A stretch of 64,000 nucleotides of DNA from Parabacteroides distasonis (GCA_021531385.1 JAFBIR010000001.1:1-64000); one strand, 5' to 3'; positions 32,431 to 41,868 are shown, counted from the first letter of the stretch. A program made the numbers and translations. The notes: generated by a model not told the origin, from the letters alone.

Positions 32431-33729
32431 TTACTTATGCTGCTCGAATAACCAATCTTGTACGCTCTCAATGCCGTAGGCCACGAACCAAGTGGCTCGG
32501 TGATTACCACCTGTAAAATGGGTGAAAAGCAGATGGTTGCCTTCCGCACGCATCTTGTCAGCTTCCTGGGAGAGTTGCTCTTGGGGCAACGTCATATCCC
32601 ATGTAGCTTCCGTCACCTTGCTACCTTGATTGCGCCACAAAGCGACAGCCTGTCCCTGCAGTGTGCTCGACGAGACATCACCCTCGCACGAAATGATCCA
32701 GATGTTCTGCCTGTCCAACGGCCCCATTAAGGATGGGTTCCACTTGCCTGCCACCAATAATGCGCCAGCAAACAGATCCGGCTCTTTCAGCATCATCACG
32801 ATGGAAGACATACATCCCATCGACTGACCAGTGGTGTAGATGCGCTTTGAATCAATCGAGTACTTGGTCTGGAGCTCTTTCAACAGGGCGATCGTAGCAT
32901 CCAAATGGTGGCTGTAGTTCCAGTTGTCATCTACCGTAACGAACGGATATTCCGGGGCTACCACGATGCACTTATGACGGGCTTGCGCTTCTGGCTCTGC
33001 CCATGAAGTCGCTCCGATGCCTTGATGCAAGGTGTGTGTGACCGGTCCGCTGGCCACTCCCGCATCGTGGATGAAAAGTACCAATGGATATTTTTCGGCT
33101 GGGTTATAGTCTTTCGGTAAAAAGATATTGTAGGGCAACACCTGTCCGGAATAGGGACTTACAAATTCTTCCTGTTTGAAGTCATCCGCTACGAGACACC
33201 GCTCAGCCGTGCTTTCAATCACTTGGTCGTTTGCTTTGTAGCTCTTTCCGGCAGCGGTCTTCATGTCAGCGGTCTGTATCACTACGGCATTGCCGGGATA
33301 TTTGTCGTTGCCACCCGTGCTCCATCCCGCGCGCAATCCCGGACCGCCCTGCATACGATCACGCTCCTCTTTCTTCTTCTTGTCCTCCTCAGTAGGCATT
33401 TGAGGTTTCGCGTTCAGATCCACTTCTGCTTTCACTTCGATGATGACATACTGACCATCTTTGCCTTTCTCAGCCCGCTCGGGTGCGCTATTGGCATAGG
33501 TACGTGTCACCTCTTTCCCCTCCACACGAAAACTTTCGGTAGAAAGGCTCTTGTTTCGAATAGGTGTATCATATTGCAGTATAACGGTTTCCACTTTTCG
33601 TCCATCGCCTACTACACGGCTGATCGCAGTGGCCGACTGCACATGTTGATCACTTGTGGAGTTGTTTTGGGCTTGTGCAAAGCCGAGGATTCCTGCCAGA
33701 ACCATGGTGATAATTACTCTTCTTTTCAT
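32431..33729 (-). CDS. Exported alpha/beta hydrolase (esterase/peptidase-like)
   Basis: A 432-residue protein. Start 33729 gives an SPI signal (MKRRVIITMVLAGILGFAQA); a reading from 33819 would include the promoter. An N-terminal beta domain of about 170 residues precedes a PHB-depolymerase/LpqC-like hydrolase domain. Its features are PLVLFIHDAG, the nucleophile in YTTGQSMGCMSS, the acidic IISCEGDVS region and the histidine in GGNHRATW. Such proteins act as periplasmic carbohydrate esterases or lipases; the substrate is unknown. It is co-transcribed with a LytS/LytTR pair from the promoter at 33777-33807. Confidence 0.82.
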   Translation of the reverse strand: MKRRVIITMVLAGILGFAQAQNNSTSDQHVQSATAISRVVGDGRKVETVILQYDTPIRNKSLSTESFRVEGKEVTRTYANSAPERAEKGKDGQYVIIEVKAEVDLNAKPQMPTEEDKKKKEERDRMQGGPGLRAGWSTGGNDKYPGNAVVIQTADMKTAAGKSYKANDQVIESTAERCLVADDFKQEEFVSPYSGQVLPYNIFLPKDYNPAEKYPLVLFIHDAGVASGPVTHTLHQGIGATSWAEPEAQARHKCIVVAPEYPFVTVDDNWNYSHHLDATIALLKELQTKYSIDSKRIYTTGQSMGCMSSIVMMLKEPDLFAGALLVAGKWNPSLMGPLDRQNIWIISCEGDVSSSTLQGQAVALWRNQGSKVTEATWDMTLPQEQLSQEADKMRAEGNHLLFTHFTGGNHRATWFVAYGIESVQDWLFEQHK

Positions 33730-33776
33730 AAATGTATGCTTTGAATAATGTGCATCTATCTCTTTGATGGATAATG

Positions 33777-33807
33777 CAAAAATACGTTCTTTTAGCTTGC
33801 TGACAAA
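33777..33807 (-). promoter_or_regulatory. Promoter of the esterase-LytS-LytTR operon
   Basis: On the minus strand TTTG (33804-33807) and TATTTTTG (33777-33784) are exactly 19 bases apart, an ideal Bacteroidetes promoter. Confidence 0.75.
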
Positions 33808-33891
33808 ATTCCGTTCCATTCGTTTGTCCCCAAAAAACTGCTGTTAGCCTACGCTCCGATGAAAAGGGAGATGCTTATTAGGAGGGATGGT

Positions 33892-33899
33892 TACTTTTG
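33892..33899 (+). promoter_or_regulatory. -7 box upstream of the truncated adaptor gene
   Basis: TACTTTTG matches TAnnTTTG and lies 33 bases before the ATG at 33932. Confidence 0.45.
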
Positions 33900-33931
33900 T
33901 GGCCATGTAAATCATTAATCATAATCGGAAC

Positions 33932-34432
33932 ATGATGTATTATAAGACCTTGCTTATTGTCCTCGTAGGCTTGTCGATGGCTGCCTGCAAGAGGGGGACG
34001 ATAGAAGAAGAAACGTCTGATTATAAGACGCTGACCGTGAAATTGGAAAACCGCATGTTGATGCAAGAGTACAGCGCCCGATTGGATGGACAGCAAGTGG
34101 TGGAGGTACGACCGCAGGTAAGTGGGCTGATCACCCATATTTGTATCGACGAGGGGCAACAGGTGAGAAAGGGGCAGCTCCTGTTTGTCATTGATCAAGT
34201 GCCCTATCAGGCGGCCTTGGCCGAGGCTACGGCGAATGTGAAGAGTGCGGAGGCAAGCCTGGCGACCGCTCAGCTTAATCTGGAGAGCTCTAAAGCGTTA
34301 CGCGAAAAGAATGTCGTACAGGATTATGTCCTCAACACGGCCAAAAACGAGTTGGCTGTCGCAGAGGCTGCCTTGGCGCAGGCTAAGGCGAAGGAGATCA
34401 GCGCACGCAATAACCTGTCTTATTGCCGATAG
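33932..34432 (+). pseudogene. RND efflux periplasmic adaptor, 3'-truncated
   Basis: The first 166 residues of an AcrA/MexA-type adaptor. The SPII signal is MMYYKTLLIVLVGLSMAAC. The first lipoyl half (VEVRPQVSGLITHICIDEGQ, then VRKGQLLFVIDQVPYQAAL) and most of the helical hairpin are present. The frame ends at ISARNNLSYC-Arg-stop. In intact relatives the second lipoyl half (TKVTAPIDG-like), beta-barrel and membrane-proximal domains come next, about 200 more residues. No RND pump or outer-membrane factor gene follows. The break point coincides with the first unit of a repeat array, so the 3' part was replaced or deleted. It is probably non-functional. Confidence 0.85.
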
Positions 34433-34434
34433 TG

Positions 34435-34578
34435 AAGAAAAACGTTGCCCATCGTTCTCCAAAATGATGGGCAATGTTTTCAAAAACCATGGGCAACGAA
34501 ATAAAAAACCATGGGCAACGTTTTTCAAAACGATGAGCAACGAAAAGTGGAGCGATGGGCGACGTTTTTTGAGCAGTT
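34435..34578. repeat. Degenerate array of about six 21-25 bp units, first unit inverted (cluster 3)
   Basis: Starting at the break of the adaptor gene, one forward unit (AACGTTGCCCATCGTTCTCC) is followed by about five reverse-oriented units with cores GATGGGCAATG, CATGGGCAACG (twice), GATGAGCAACG and GATGGGCGACG. The core is the same as in cluster 1. The adaptor's last codons (TATTGCCGATAG) themselves look like a unit, matching TTGCCGATAG in cluster 1. The remaining stretch to 34640 shows nothing else. Confidence 0.8.
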
Positions 34579-34640
34579 TCTTCTATTTGTTCCCAAATAC
34601 TCAATAAACGCAATAGTGATCTTCCCACACGCTCCTCCCT

Positions 34641-36179
34641 TTAAATATGCAAAACCAAGATGAAGCGACAGCCCTTCTTATAGGCGGTGTCGAGCGAGAG
34701 TTCCCCATTCAACTTGTTGGCTACCAATGCGCAGATTGGCAAACCTAATCCGTCACCTTCCAACAGGTCATGTGCGGAGGCAAAAGGAGTGAAGATGTTA
34801 GCTTTCAACTCTTCGGGAATACCGCAGCCCGTATCGGTGATGATGAAGTGGCAAACATGTGCACCTTTACGTTTGAACTCTAAGCGGATATGTCCCTCTT
34901 CCGTGTGCTGAGCCGCCCCATACAACAGATAGGAGAGGAGGCTTTCAAGCTGTTCCGCATTGCTTTTGATCTCGATAGAAGGAAGATCAGTTAACAACTC
35001 CACACCTGGTTTGAGATCGTTTTTGAAGCTTTCAACAAGTTTCTTGCCTAATTTAGATACGTTTAATGGCTTGCATTCAAAAGGAGTTGTTAATGAACTT
35101 TCTAAGGAAGAGAGTTCTTGAATATGCGCTGCGAATGTGCGCAAAGCCTCAACACGTCCCTCGATGGGCTCACGCACTTCCGGCTGGGCCTGGTGGGAAA
35201 GGGTAGCTACTTTCTCTAAGGTAGGCTCCATCTGTTCCGCAATATGCTGGATGAAAGCCGCTTGTTGCTCGCTGTGTGCTTTAGTGGTCTCTATAATCTG
35301 TTTGAGCTTACGATTACCTAACGTGAGGCGTGCCAACATCAATCCGCCTAAAACAAGCACGATAGCCAATCCGGCCACGACAACTAACAGCGCAAAGATA
35401 ATATACTGTCGAGTAGAAAGGCTACTCTCTTTTTCTTCGATCAACTGGAGGCTCTCATCGTATTTCTGCTGTAAAGCGCCTAACTCATCCTTGGCGGTCA
35501 GTTGCTTCACGGAGTCATTCCAATTCATCAATCCCTTGCAGGCCTGTTCCATCAAGGCCGTGTTATTACCAAAGCGAGCCACCTCAATCAAGTCCTCGTA
35601 ACGCTCACTGACAGCGGCATAGTTTTTCTGGCTTTTTGCGGCCTCAATGAGCTTCTGGAAAGCCGCATCTCCCTCTTGGTTTCGCCCGAAGGTATAGTAT
35701 AACTCTGCTTGTGCGGTGAGCCAATCATTTGTGAGGCTGCCGTCTCCAGCTTGATTCTTGAGGGCCTCCAAGATGTTAAGTTGCCCCTCTGCCTGTGGTT
35801 GGTTGCGCAACTTGATATACATCCGCAATCGTTCACGGCTAATTTGAAAACGTTGTGCGTAGAGCTGACGTTGCTGTTTTTGTTCCTCAGCGCCCACGTA
35901 TTCACTCATTCGTCGGCAAAATTCAAAGGCTAAATCATATAAATTTTCACGATAATAGAGCGAGGTAACCGCCGAGCCGGCTTCTACAGCTTGTTTGTAA
36001 TCACCACGGTTGGCGAATCCCTGATAAGCAAGTAAAAAGAGCGCTCTCGCACGTACATAGTTTTTACTCTCCAAATTGTTTTGTGCGTCTTGCATTAGTT
36101 CGGGAGCTGTTTGTCCCCATAGTAACTGCACCTGCATCAGTCCTATAAACACGACTAAAAATAAGAATCCTTTCTTCAT
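34641..36179 (-). CDS. TPR sensor protein with degenerate histidine kinase domain
   Basis: A 512-residue protein. An SPI-like N-terminus (MKKGFLFLVVFIGLMQVQLL) is followed by TPR-like helices (25-240), a membrane segment near 262-285, a dimerisation helix and a GHKL ATPase domain. The architecture is that of Bacteroidetes TPR-containing hybrid-type sensors. The H-box reads FIQHIAEQMEPTL, where the usual S-H-E is A-E-Q, so the phosphoacceptor His is missing at its expected place. The N-box reads YLLYGAAQHT instead of NLLxNAxKFT, losing the Mg-binding Asn. The G1 (DTGCGIPEE) and G2 (GDGLGLPI) boxes are intact. It probably binds ATP but may not autophosphorylate. No response regulator is adjacent. 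Confidence 0.8.
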   Translation of the reverse strand: MKKGFLFLVVFIGLMQVQLLWGQTAPELMQDAQNNLESKNYVRARALFLLAYQGFANRGDYKQAVEAGSAVTSLYYRENLYDLAFEFCRRMSEYVGAEEQKQQRQLYAQRFQISRERLRMYIKLRNQPQAEGQLNILEALKNQAGDGSLTNDWLTAQAELYYTFGRNQEGDAAFQKLIEAAKSQKNYAAVSERYEDLIEVARFGNNTALMEQACKGLMNWNDSVKQLTAKDELGALQQKYDESLQLIEEKESSLSTRQYIIFALLVVVAGLAIVLVLGGLMLARLTLGNRKLKQIIETTKAHSEQQAAFIQHIAEQMEPTLEKVATLSHQAQPEVREPIEGRVEALRTFAAHIQELSSLESSLTTPFECKPLNVSKLGKKLVESFKNDLKPGVELLTDLPSIEIKSNAEQLESLLSYLLYGAAQHTEEGHIRLEFKRKGAHVCHFIITDTGCGIPEELKANIFTPFASAHDLLEGDGLGLPICALVANKLNGELSLDTAYKKGCRFILVLHI

Positions 36180-36260
36180 AGCATACCTTATTAATTTCTG
36201 TATTTGTGCGTAAAAGTATGTGTTCTCCGTCAGTTGTGCAACTTTTTGGAGAATAAATTG

Positions 36261-36268
36261 TAACTTTG
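36261..36268 (+). promoter_or_regulatory. -7 box upstream of the gmd operon
   Basis: TAACTTTG matches TAnnTTTG, 36 bases upstream of the gmd ATG. Confidence 0.5.
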
Positions 36269-36303
36269 CCCGTTCTTAATCAAGAAATAAGAAATTCCGA
36301 ATT

Positions 36304-37386
36304 ATGGCAAAAGTAGCGTTGATTACGGGTATCACGGGACAAGACGGCTCGTTTTTGGCTGAGTTTCTAATAGAGAAAGGATATGAGGTGCATGGCATTA
36401 TGCGTCGTTCCTCCTCTTTCAATACAGGACGTATCGAGCATCTTTATTTGGATGAATGGGTGCGCGATATGAAAAATAAACGATTGGTAAACCTGCATTG
36501 GGGCGATATGACAGATTCCAGCTCGCTGGTGCGTATTATACGGGAGACGAAGCCGGATGAGATCTATAACTTGGCGGCTCAAAGTCATGTGAAGGTCAGC
36601 TTTGATGTGCCAGAATATACGGCTGAGGCGGATGCGGTGGGAACGCTGCGCCTATTGGAGGCGGTTCGTTTGTTGGGTTATGAGCAGCGGACGAAGATTT
36701 ATCAAGCCTCTACCTCCGAGCTGTTTGGATTGGTGCAAGAGGTACCGCAGCGAGAGACAACCCCCTTCTATCCACGTTCTCCGTATGGTGTGGCGAAGCA
36801 GTATGGCTTTTGGATCACTAAGAATTACCGTGAGAGCTACGGCATGTTTGCTGTGAACGGCATTTTGTTTAATCATGAGAGTGAGCGCCGTGGAGAGACT
36901 TTCGTGACCCGCAAGATCACCCTTGCGGCCGCACGTATCGCACAAGGCTATCAAGATAAATTATATTTGGGTAATCTCAATGCTTTGCGCGACTGGGGCT
37001 ATGCCAAGGATTACGTGGAGTGTATGTGGATGATTTTGCAGCATCCCACACCGGAGGATTTCGTGATCGCGACGGGCGAGTATCATACGGTGCGTGAATT
37101 CTGTACGTTGGCTTTCCAAGAGGTGGGTATCACGTTGCGTTGGGAAGGCGAGGGTGTCGCAGAGAAGGGTATCGACACTGCTACCGGACGTGTCTTGGTA
37201 GAGGTGGATCCGAAATATTTCCGTCCGGCAGAAGTGGAGCAGCTCTTAGGCGATCCGACAAAGGCGAAAACGCTATTGGGATGGAATCCGCGTAAGACCT
37301 CCTTCCAGGAGTTGGTGCGCATCATGGTGCAGCATGATATGCGCTTTGTCAAGAAGCTCTATCTGAAATCGCACATGGAGGATTAG
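36304..37386 (+). CDS. gmd: GDP-mannose 4,6-dehydratase
   Basis: A 360-residue short-chain dehydratase converting GDP-D-mannose to GDP-4-keto-6-deoxymannose, the first step to GDP-L-fucose. The NADP-binding loop is [14 protein letters not shown] at the N-terminus. The [15 protein letters not shown] segment, the catalytic Ser/Thr in ASTSELFG and the Tyr-x-x-x-Lys in [11 protein letters not shown] are all present. Length is standard. It leads an operon with fcl (3-base gap) and manC, giving a complete route from mannose-1-phosphate to GDP-fucose. Confidence 0.97.
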   Translation: MAKVALITGITGQDGSFLAEFLIEKGYEVHGIMRRSSSFNTGRIEHLYLDEWVRDMKNKRLVNLHWGDMTDSSSLVRIIRETKPDEIYNLAAQSHVKVSFDVPEYTAEADAVGTLRLLEAVRLLGYEQRTKIYQASTSELFGLVQEVPQRETTPFYPRSPYGVAKQYGFWITKNYRESYGMFAVNGILFNHESERRGETFVTRKITLAAARIAQGYQDKLYLGNLNALRDWGYAKDYVECMWMILQHPTPEDFVIATGEYHTVREFCTLAFQEVGITLRWEGEGVAEKGIDTATGRVLVEVDPKYFRPAEVEQLLGDPTKAKTLLGWNPRKTSFQELVRIMVQHDMRFVKKLYLKSHMED

Positions 37387-37389
37387 TCG

Positions 37390-38463
37390 ATGGATAAGAC
37401 AGCGAAAATCTATGTGGCTGGCCACCGAGGCTTGGTGGGTTCCGCTATTTGGAAAAACCTACAAGCGAAAGGCTATACTAACTTGGTGGGGCGTACTCAT
37501 GCGGAGTCGGACCTGCTGGACGGCGTAGCGGTTCGTACATTCTTCGATGAAGAGCGTCCGGAGTATGTGATCTTAGCCGCTGCCCATGTGGGTGGTATCA
37601 TGGCGAATAGCCGTTATCGGGCTGATTTCATCTACCAGAACTTGCAGATTCAGCAAAATGTGATTGGTGAGAGTTACCGTCATGGCGTGAAGAAGCTGCT
37701 CTTCTTGGGAAGTACCTGTATTTATCCCAGGGATGCGGAGCAACCGATGAAGGAGGAGGCATTGTTGACCTCTCCCTTGGAATATACCAATGAGCCGTAT
37801 GCGATCGCTAAGATTGCAGGTTTGAAGCTTTGTGAGAGTTTTAATTTGCAATATGGCACCAATTACATAGCGGTGATGCCGACCAATCTCTATGGCCCGA
37901 ATGACAATTTCCATTTAGAGAACAGCCATGTGTTGCCCGCCATGCTGCGCAAGATCCGTTTAGGACAATGTCTGAAACAGGGTGATTGGGAGGCTGTGCG
38001 CCTTGATTTGGATCGCCGACCGGTAGAGGGCGTGAATGGCTCAGCGGCTGAGGAGGAAATTTTGCGCATATTGGGTAAATATGGTATCTTCGCCGACCGA
38101 GTGGAGCTTTGGGGTACGGGCAAGCCACTCCGTGAGTTCTTGTGGAGCGAGGAGATGGCTGATGCCAGTGTCTATATTTTGGAGCGGGTAGATTTCAAGG
38201 ATACTTACGACGCGGGAGTACGAGCTATTCGGAATTGCCATATTAATATAGGTACGGGAAAAGAGTTGACCATTGCTGAGTTGGCTGATTTAATTAAGCA
38301 AACGGTGGGTTATGAGGGTACGATTCAGTTTGATGCTTCTAAGCCTGACGGCACGATGCGAAAGCTAACTGACGTATCGAAATTACACGCCTTAGGGTGG
38401 CACCATCAGATTGAGATTGAAGAGGGTGTAGCACGTCTGTATCAATGGTATTTACAACATTAA
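37390..38463 (+). CDS. fcl: GDP-L-fucose synthase
   Basis: A 357-residue epimerase/reductase turning the Gmd product into GDP-L-fucose. Motifs are the dinucleotide loop GHRGLVGSAIW, the catalytic region STCIYP and the Tyr-x-x-x-Lys in NEPYAIAKIAG. It is longer than E. coli WcaG because of an insertion around residues 195-245, as in Bacteroides homologues. It works with Gmd and ManC to supply fucose donors for surface polysaccharide or protein O-glycosylation; which acceptor is used is inference. Confidence 0.96.
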   Translation: MDKTAKIYVAGHRGLVGSAIWKNLQAKGYTNLVGRTHAESDLLDGVAVRTFFDEERPEYVILAAAHVGGIMANSRYRADFIYQNLQIQQNVIGESYRHGVKKLLFLGSTCIYPRDAEQPMKEEALLTSPLEYTNEPYAIAKIAGLKLCESFNLQYGTNYIAVMPTNLYGPNDNFHLENSHVLPAMLRKIRLGQCLKQGDWEAVRLDLDRRPVEGVNGSAAEEEILRILGKYGIFADRVELWGTGKPLREFLWSEEMADASVYILERVDFKDTYDAGVRAIRNCHINIGTGKELTIAELADLIKQTVGYEGTIQFDASKPDGTMRKLTDVSKLHALGWHHQIEIEEGVARLYQWYLQH

Positions 38464-38475
38464 GCATAAAACAAG

Positions 38476-39543
38476 ATGAATCAAAATAACTACTGTGTGA
38501 TCATGGCGGGAGGCATCGGTTCCCGTTTTTGGCCGTTGAGCCGCGTGGAGCTGCCGAAGCAGTTTGTGGATGCCTTGGGCGTAGGTAAAACCTTTATCCA
38601 GCTCACATACGAGCGTTTCGCCCGCTTGATCCCGACGGAGAACTTTCTCGTGATGACTGGTGAGGGATACAAGGACTTGGTATTGGAGCAGTTGCCGATG
38701 CTCCGTCCGGAGCAGGTACTGACAGAGCCCTGTCGGAGAAACACCGCTCCCTGTATTGCTTACGCCATGTGCAAGCTCTTCCAGCGTGATCCGGAGGCAG
38801 TAGCGGTGGTGACTCCTTCTGATCAATACATTGGTAATGAGCAGGCTTTTGAAACCATCATGGCAGAGAGCTTGGTTTTCGCTCGTCAACATCCCGCTTT
38901 GCTGACGGTGGGCATTACGCCTACCTATCCGGCTACTGGCTATGGCTATATCCAGACACAAAGCCAAGAAGGGGCTCGTTTCACGCCGGTGCAGCGTTTC
39001 AAGGAGAAACCGGATCTTCGAACAGCGATGAGCTATCTAAACGAGGGTAATTATTATTGGAACTCCGGTATGTTTGTATGGTCGGCAAAAGCCATTGTGG
39101 AGGCGTTGCGTCTTTATCTGCCCGAGGTGACTTCGCTCTTTGAGGGAGTAGGTGAAGCGTATGACACCCCGCAGGAACAGGTAGCTGTGAATGCGGCATT
39201 CACGGCCAGTCCTTCTATCTCAATTGACTATGGTGTGATGGAGCGTTCAAACAAGGTATATGTATGCTGTACCAATGATCTGGCTTGGAGTGACGTGGGC
39301 TCATGGGGTGCGCTCTACGGATTGCTGACGAAAGATGAGCAGCTTAATGCAGCATCCGGTACGGAGCAGATTCGTATGATGGCTTCTGACGGAAACTTGG
39401 TGAAAGAAACCAACCCCAATAAGAAGGTGGTGATCGACGGCCTTTCTGGTTTCTTGGTGGCAGATACCGAGGATGTCTTGATGATCTGTCCGTTAGGTGA
39501 TGAGAACCATTTGAAACAGGTGATCGAGGTGGCAAGTAAATAA
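38476..39543 (+). CDS. manC: Mannose-1-phosphate guanylyltransferase
   Basis: A 355-residue nucleotidyltransferase making GDP-mannose from mannose-1-phosphate and GTP. The N-terminal pyrophosphorylase signature IMAGGIGSRFWPLSRVELPK, the catalytic segment TEPCRRNTAP, SIDYGVMER and WSDVGSWGAL are present. There is no C-terminal phosphomannose isomerase domain, so it is the short, single-function type. It is the third gene of the GDP-fucose operon. Confidence 0.95.
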   Translation: MNQNNYCVIMAGGIGSRFWPLSRVELPKQFVDALGVGKTFIQLTYERFARLIPTENFLVMTGEGYKDLVLEQLPMLRPEQVLTEPCRRNTAPCIAYAMCKLFQRDPEAVAVVTPSDQYIGNEQAFETIMAESLVFARQHPALLTVGITPTYPATGYGYIQTQSQEGARFTPVQRFKEKPDLRTAMSYLNEGNYYWNSGMFVWSAKAIVEALRLYLPEVTSLFEGVGEAYDTPQEQVAVNAAFTASPSISIDYGVMERSNKVYVCCTNDLAWSDVGSWGALYGLLTKDEQLNAASGTEQIRMMASDGNLVKETNPNKKVVIDGLSGFLVADTEDVLMICPLGDENHLKQVIEVASK

Positions 39544-39548
39544 CGTAT

Positions 39549-40904
39549 ATGTCTTCACTATTCTATCGGTTACTTCTCTTTAGTTGTTTCCTTTTTTGGG
39601 GAGCAGGAAAGCTATCCGCACAGTACACGGTGCGAGGTGGAGAGGGAACTCCTTTGGCTGTCGAGCAGAGCACAGCTGATAAAGCTGAACGCATTACGGT
39701 TTATGTCGTCAATGGAACAAAAGACCTTTCTATCAGCTACACCTCTTCCTCAACGGCTACGCATCAATGGTACCGCTACAAGACAAAGCGCCTGGAGGCA
39801 GAGGCGGTGCCTTGCACACAGACGGGACAGACCTCGACCGTAGTCAATGTTGAACCGGAATATGGCTACTTTGTGGAAGAGGGAGCAGTCTCTAATTATA
39901 TCTGGATTGTTGATTATAGCCGTTATGGATTGCAGATTTCCGATTTGGGTGTTTCTGCGAACAGTGATCCCTGTAGCGGTATTCTGTTGACCGGTTCAGG
40001 AACAATCGCACCTATTTATTATTATTGGCCCAACACAGGTACACGCCGAGAGTTGAAACGACAATTTGAGATCAACTATCAGACGATGGTGTATGATGCG
40101 GAGGAGAAACGGTTTACGGAACAAACAGAAACGGCTACATTAGAGGGTAATCTGTTTGAGCAATCCATTCCAGCTCCTTTGTGCGACACGGAGATTTGTG
40201 TGCATGGCGATGCATTCGCTCGTCATTTTGGCAAGGAGGGTACATGGTGTGTGGACAACTACCAAGCGGCGGCTGTAGAAGCTCATATCGACACATTTTT
40301 GGTGGAGCAGGCTGCAGAGAACATGAATACTTCCAAAGTGGGTTATTGCGCACCTGCAGAGGTGGAGTTCACGGCAGTGGCTAACCAACCGACTGCGGCC
40401 CTTTTCAACTGGGTAATTTACCCACAGGGAGAGGAAGAGAATGTATTATTACGTTTTACGGGTGAGACGATTGATTATACGTTTAGTCAGGCCGGTTCGT
40501 TTGTGATAAAGCTGACAGTTAGCGATCAACAGACCACCTGCACGGTGGAGGATGAGGTGCAAATCGACATCTCTGAGTCTTATCTGAAGATTCCTAACGC
40601 CTTTTCTCCGGGTACGACTCCCGGCGTGAATGATGAGTTCAAGGTGGCTTATAAGTCATTGATTCGTTTTAAGGCGACCATTTTTAACCGATGGGGGTTG
40701 AAGCTCTACGAGTGGACCGATCCTTCACAAGGTTGGGATGGAAAGAAAGGGGGTAAGTATGTGGTGCCGGGTGTCTATTTTTATGTGATAGAGGCTGAGG
40801 GTTCTGATGGCATCAAGTATAAAGAGAAAGGCGATATAAATATCCTACGTCCTAAAACCATTCAAGAGGAACAAGAAGTAAACAGTGATAATGAAAGTTT
40901 CTAA
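39549..40904 (+). CDS. Exported protein with type B T9SS (gliding-type) C-terminal sorting domain
   Basis: A 451-residue protein with an SPI signal (MSSLFYRLLLFSCFLFWGAG...SA). An N-terminal beta-rich region of unknown type is followed by a PKD-like domain near residues 275-345 (VEFTAVANQPTAALFNWVIY), then the gliding-motility-associated C-terminal domain. The latter is marked by LKIPNAFSPGTTPGVNDEF, then FNRWGLKLYEW, GWDGKKGG and VPGVYFYVIEAEG. This domain is a type B signal for the type IX secretion system. The gene is 5 bases after manC and overlaps the next gene, so it is coupled to GDP-fucose synthesis and a cell-wall enzyme. T9SS genes themselves are not in the window. Confidence 0.85.
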   Translation: MSSLFYRLLLFSCFLFWGAGKLSAQYTVRGGEGTPLAVEQSTADKAERITVYVVNGTKDLSISYTSSSTATHQWYRYKTKRLEAEAVPCTQTGQTSTVVNVEPEYGYFVEEGAVSNYIWIVDYSRYGLQISDLGVSANSDPCSGILLTGSGTIAPIYYYWPNTGTRRELKRQFEINYQTMVYDAEEKRFTEQTETATLEGNLFEQSIPAPLCDTEICVHGDAFARHFGKEGTWCVDNYQAAAVEAHIDTFLVEQAAENMNTSKVGYCAPAEVEFTAVANQPTAALFNWVIYPQGEEENVLLRFTGETIDYTFSQAGSFVIKLTVSDQQTTCTVEDEVQIDISESYLKIPNAFSPGTTPGVNDEFKVAYKSLIRFKATIFNRWGLKLYEWTDPSQGWDGKKGGKYVVPGVYFYVIEAEGSDGIKYKEKGDINILRPKTIQEEQEVNSDNESF

Positions 40905-41868
40905 GAGTAATCTAATCAGTTTCTTATGCGGTGGGGCTGCTTGCCTGACCGCTTGTATTTCTATGGGATCTGACGATGTGAAGCGGATGGCGGAGCGTGA
41001 TCCTGTAGTCGCTTCGTTGACGGTCTCGCCGGAGATTCCGGAGTCAGTACCTTTTTGTGGGCAATTGGTGGACATCACTCGTTATGACCGGCGTGAGGCG
41101 TTCGACCGCGAGTTGAGTAGTTTTACCTATTTCCATTCGACAACCATGTTGTTGATCAAGCGGGCGAATCGCTATTTCCCGGTGATTGAACCAATCTTGA
41201 AAGCGAATGGCATTCCCGATGATTTTAAGTATTTGGCAGTGATCGAGAGCAGTTTGGATCCACGTGTCACCTCTCCAGCAAGGGCTGTTGGCATGTGGCA
41301 ACTGTTAGAAGGGACGGCTCGTGATTTCGGATTAGTGATTACGCCGACGGTGGATGAGCGTTGCCATGTGGCAAAAGCGACGGAGGCGGCTTGCCGTTAC
41401 TTGAAACAGGCTTATGGAAAGTATGGCGATTGGGCGACAGTGGCGGCCAGCTACAACGGTGGCATGGGGCGTATCTCCGGCGAGCTGACCAAACAGGAGG
41501 GGGAGAGTTCGTTCGACCTGTGGCTTGTGGAGGAGACTACACGCTATGTCTATCGCATCATGGCCATCAAGCAGATCTTTGAGCATCCTTCAAAGTATGG
41601 TTTTGTCATGCGGGCCAGAGATCTGTATAAACCGATCGCAACGGATGAGATCGAGGTGAAGCAGGATATTCAGAATTTAGCTGCCTTTGCGAAAGATAAA
41701 GGACTTACATACGCTGACTTGAAGCGCTTCAATCCGTGGTTGCGTGATCGAAAACTGTTGACGGGTGGACGAACTTTCAAGTTGAGCCTGCCAAAAAAGA
41801 GCGAGTTGTATTATCAAACCCCCAACACGGTGGTGCATAATCCAGCGTGGGTGGTTGCCTCCAATTAA
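40891..41868 (+). CDS. Membrane-bound lytic murein transglycosylase-like lipoprotein (MltD type)
   Basis: A 325-residue lipoprotein. Start 40891 (MKVSKSNLISFLCGGAACLT) gives lipobox LTAC with the acylated cysteine near residue 22; the GTG at 40885 is less likely. The SLT domain (about 105-235) has the catalytic Glu in AVIESSLDPRVTSPARAVGM, then WQLLEGTARDFGL and VAASYNGGMGR. A C-terminal LysM-like region may follow (LAAFAKDKGLTYADLKRFNP). It cleaves peptidoglycan glycan strands, forming 1,6-anhydromuramic ends. It overlaps the upstream gene by 14 bases. Confidence 0.9.
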   Translation: MKVSKSNLISFLCGGAACLTACISMGSDDVKRMAERDPVVASLTVSPEIPESVPFCGQLVDITRYDRREAFDRELSSFTYFHSTTMLLIKRANRYFPVIEPILKANGIPDDFKYLAVIESSLDPRVTSPARAVGMWQLLEGTARDFGLVITPTVDERCHVAKATEAACRYLKQAYGKYGDWATVAASYNGGMGRISGELTKQEGESSFDLWLVEETTRYVYRIMAIKQIFEHPSKYGFVMRARDLYKPIATDEIEVKQDIQNLAAFAKDKGLTYADLKRFNPWLRDRKLLTGGRTFKLSLPKKSELYYQTPNTVVHNPAWVVASN

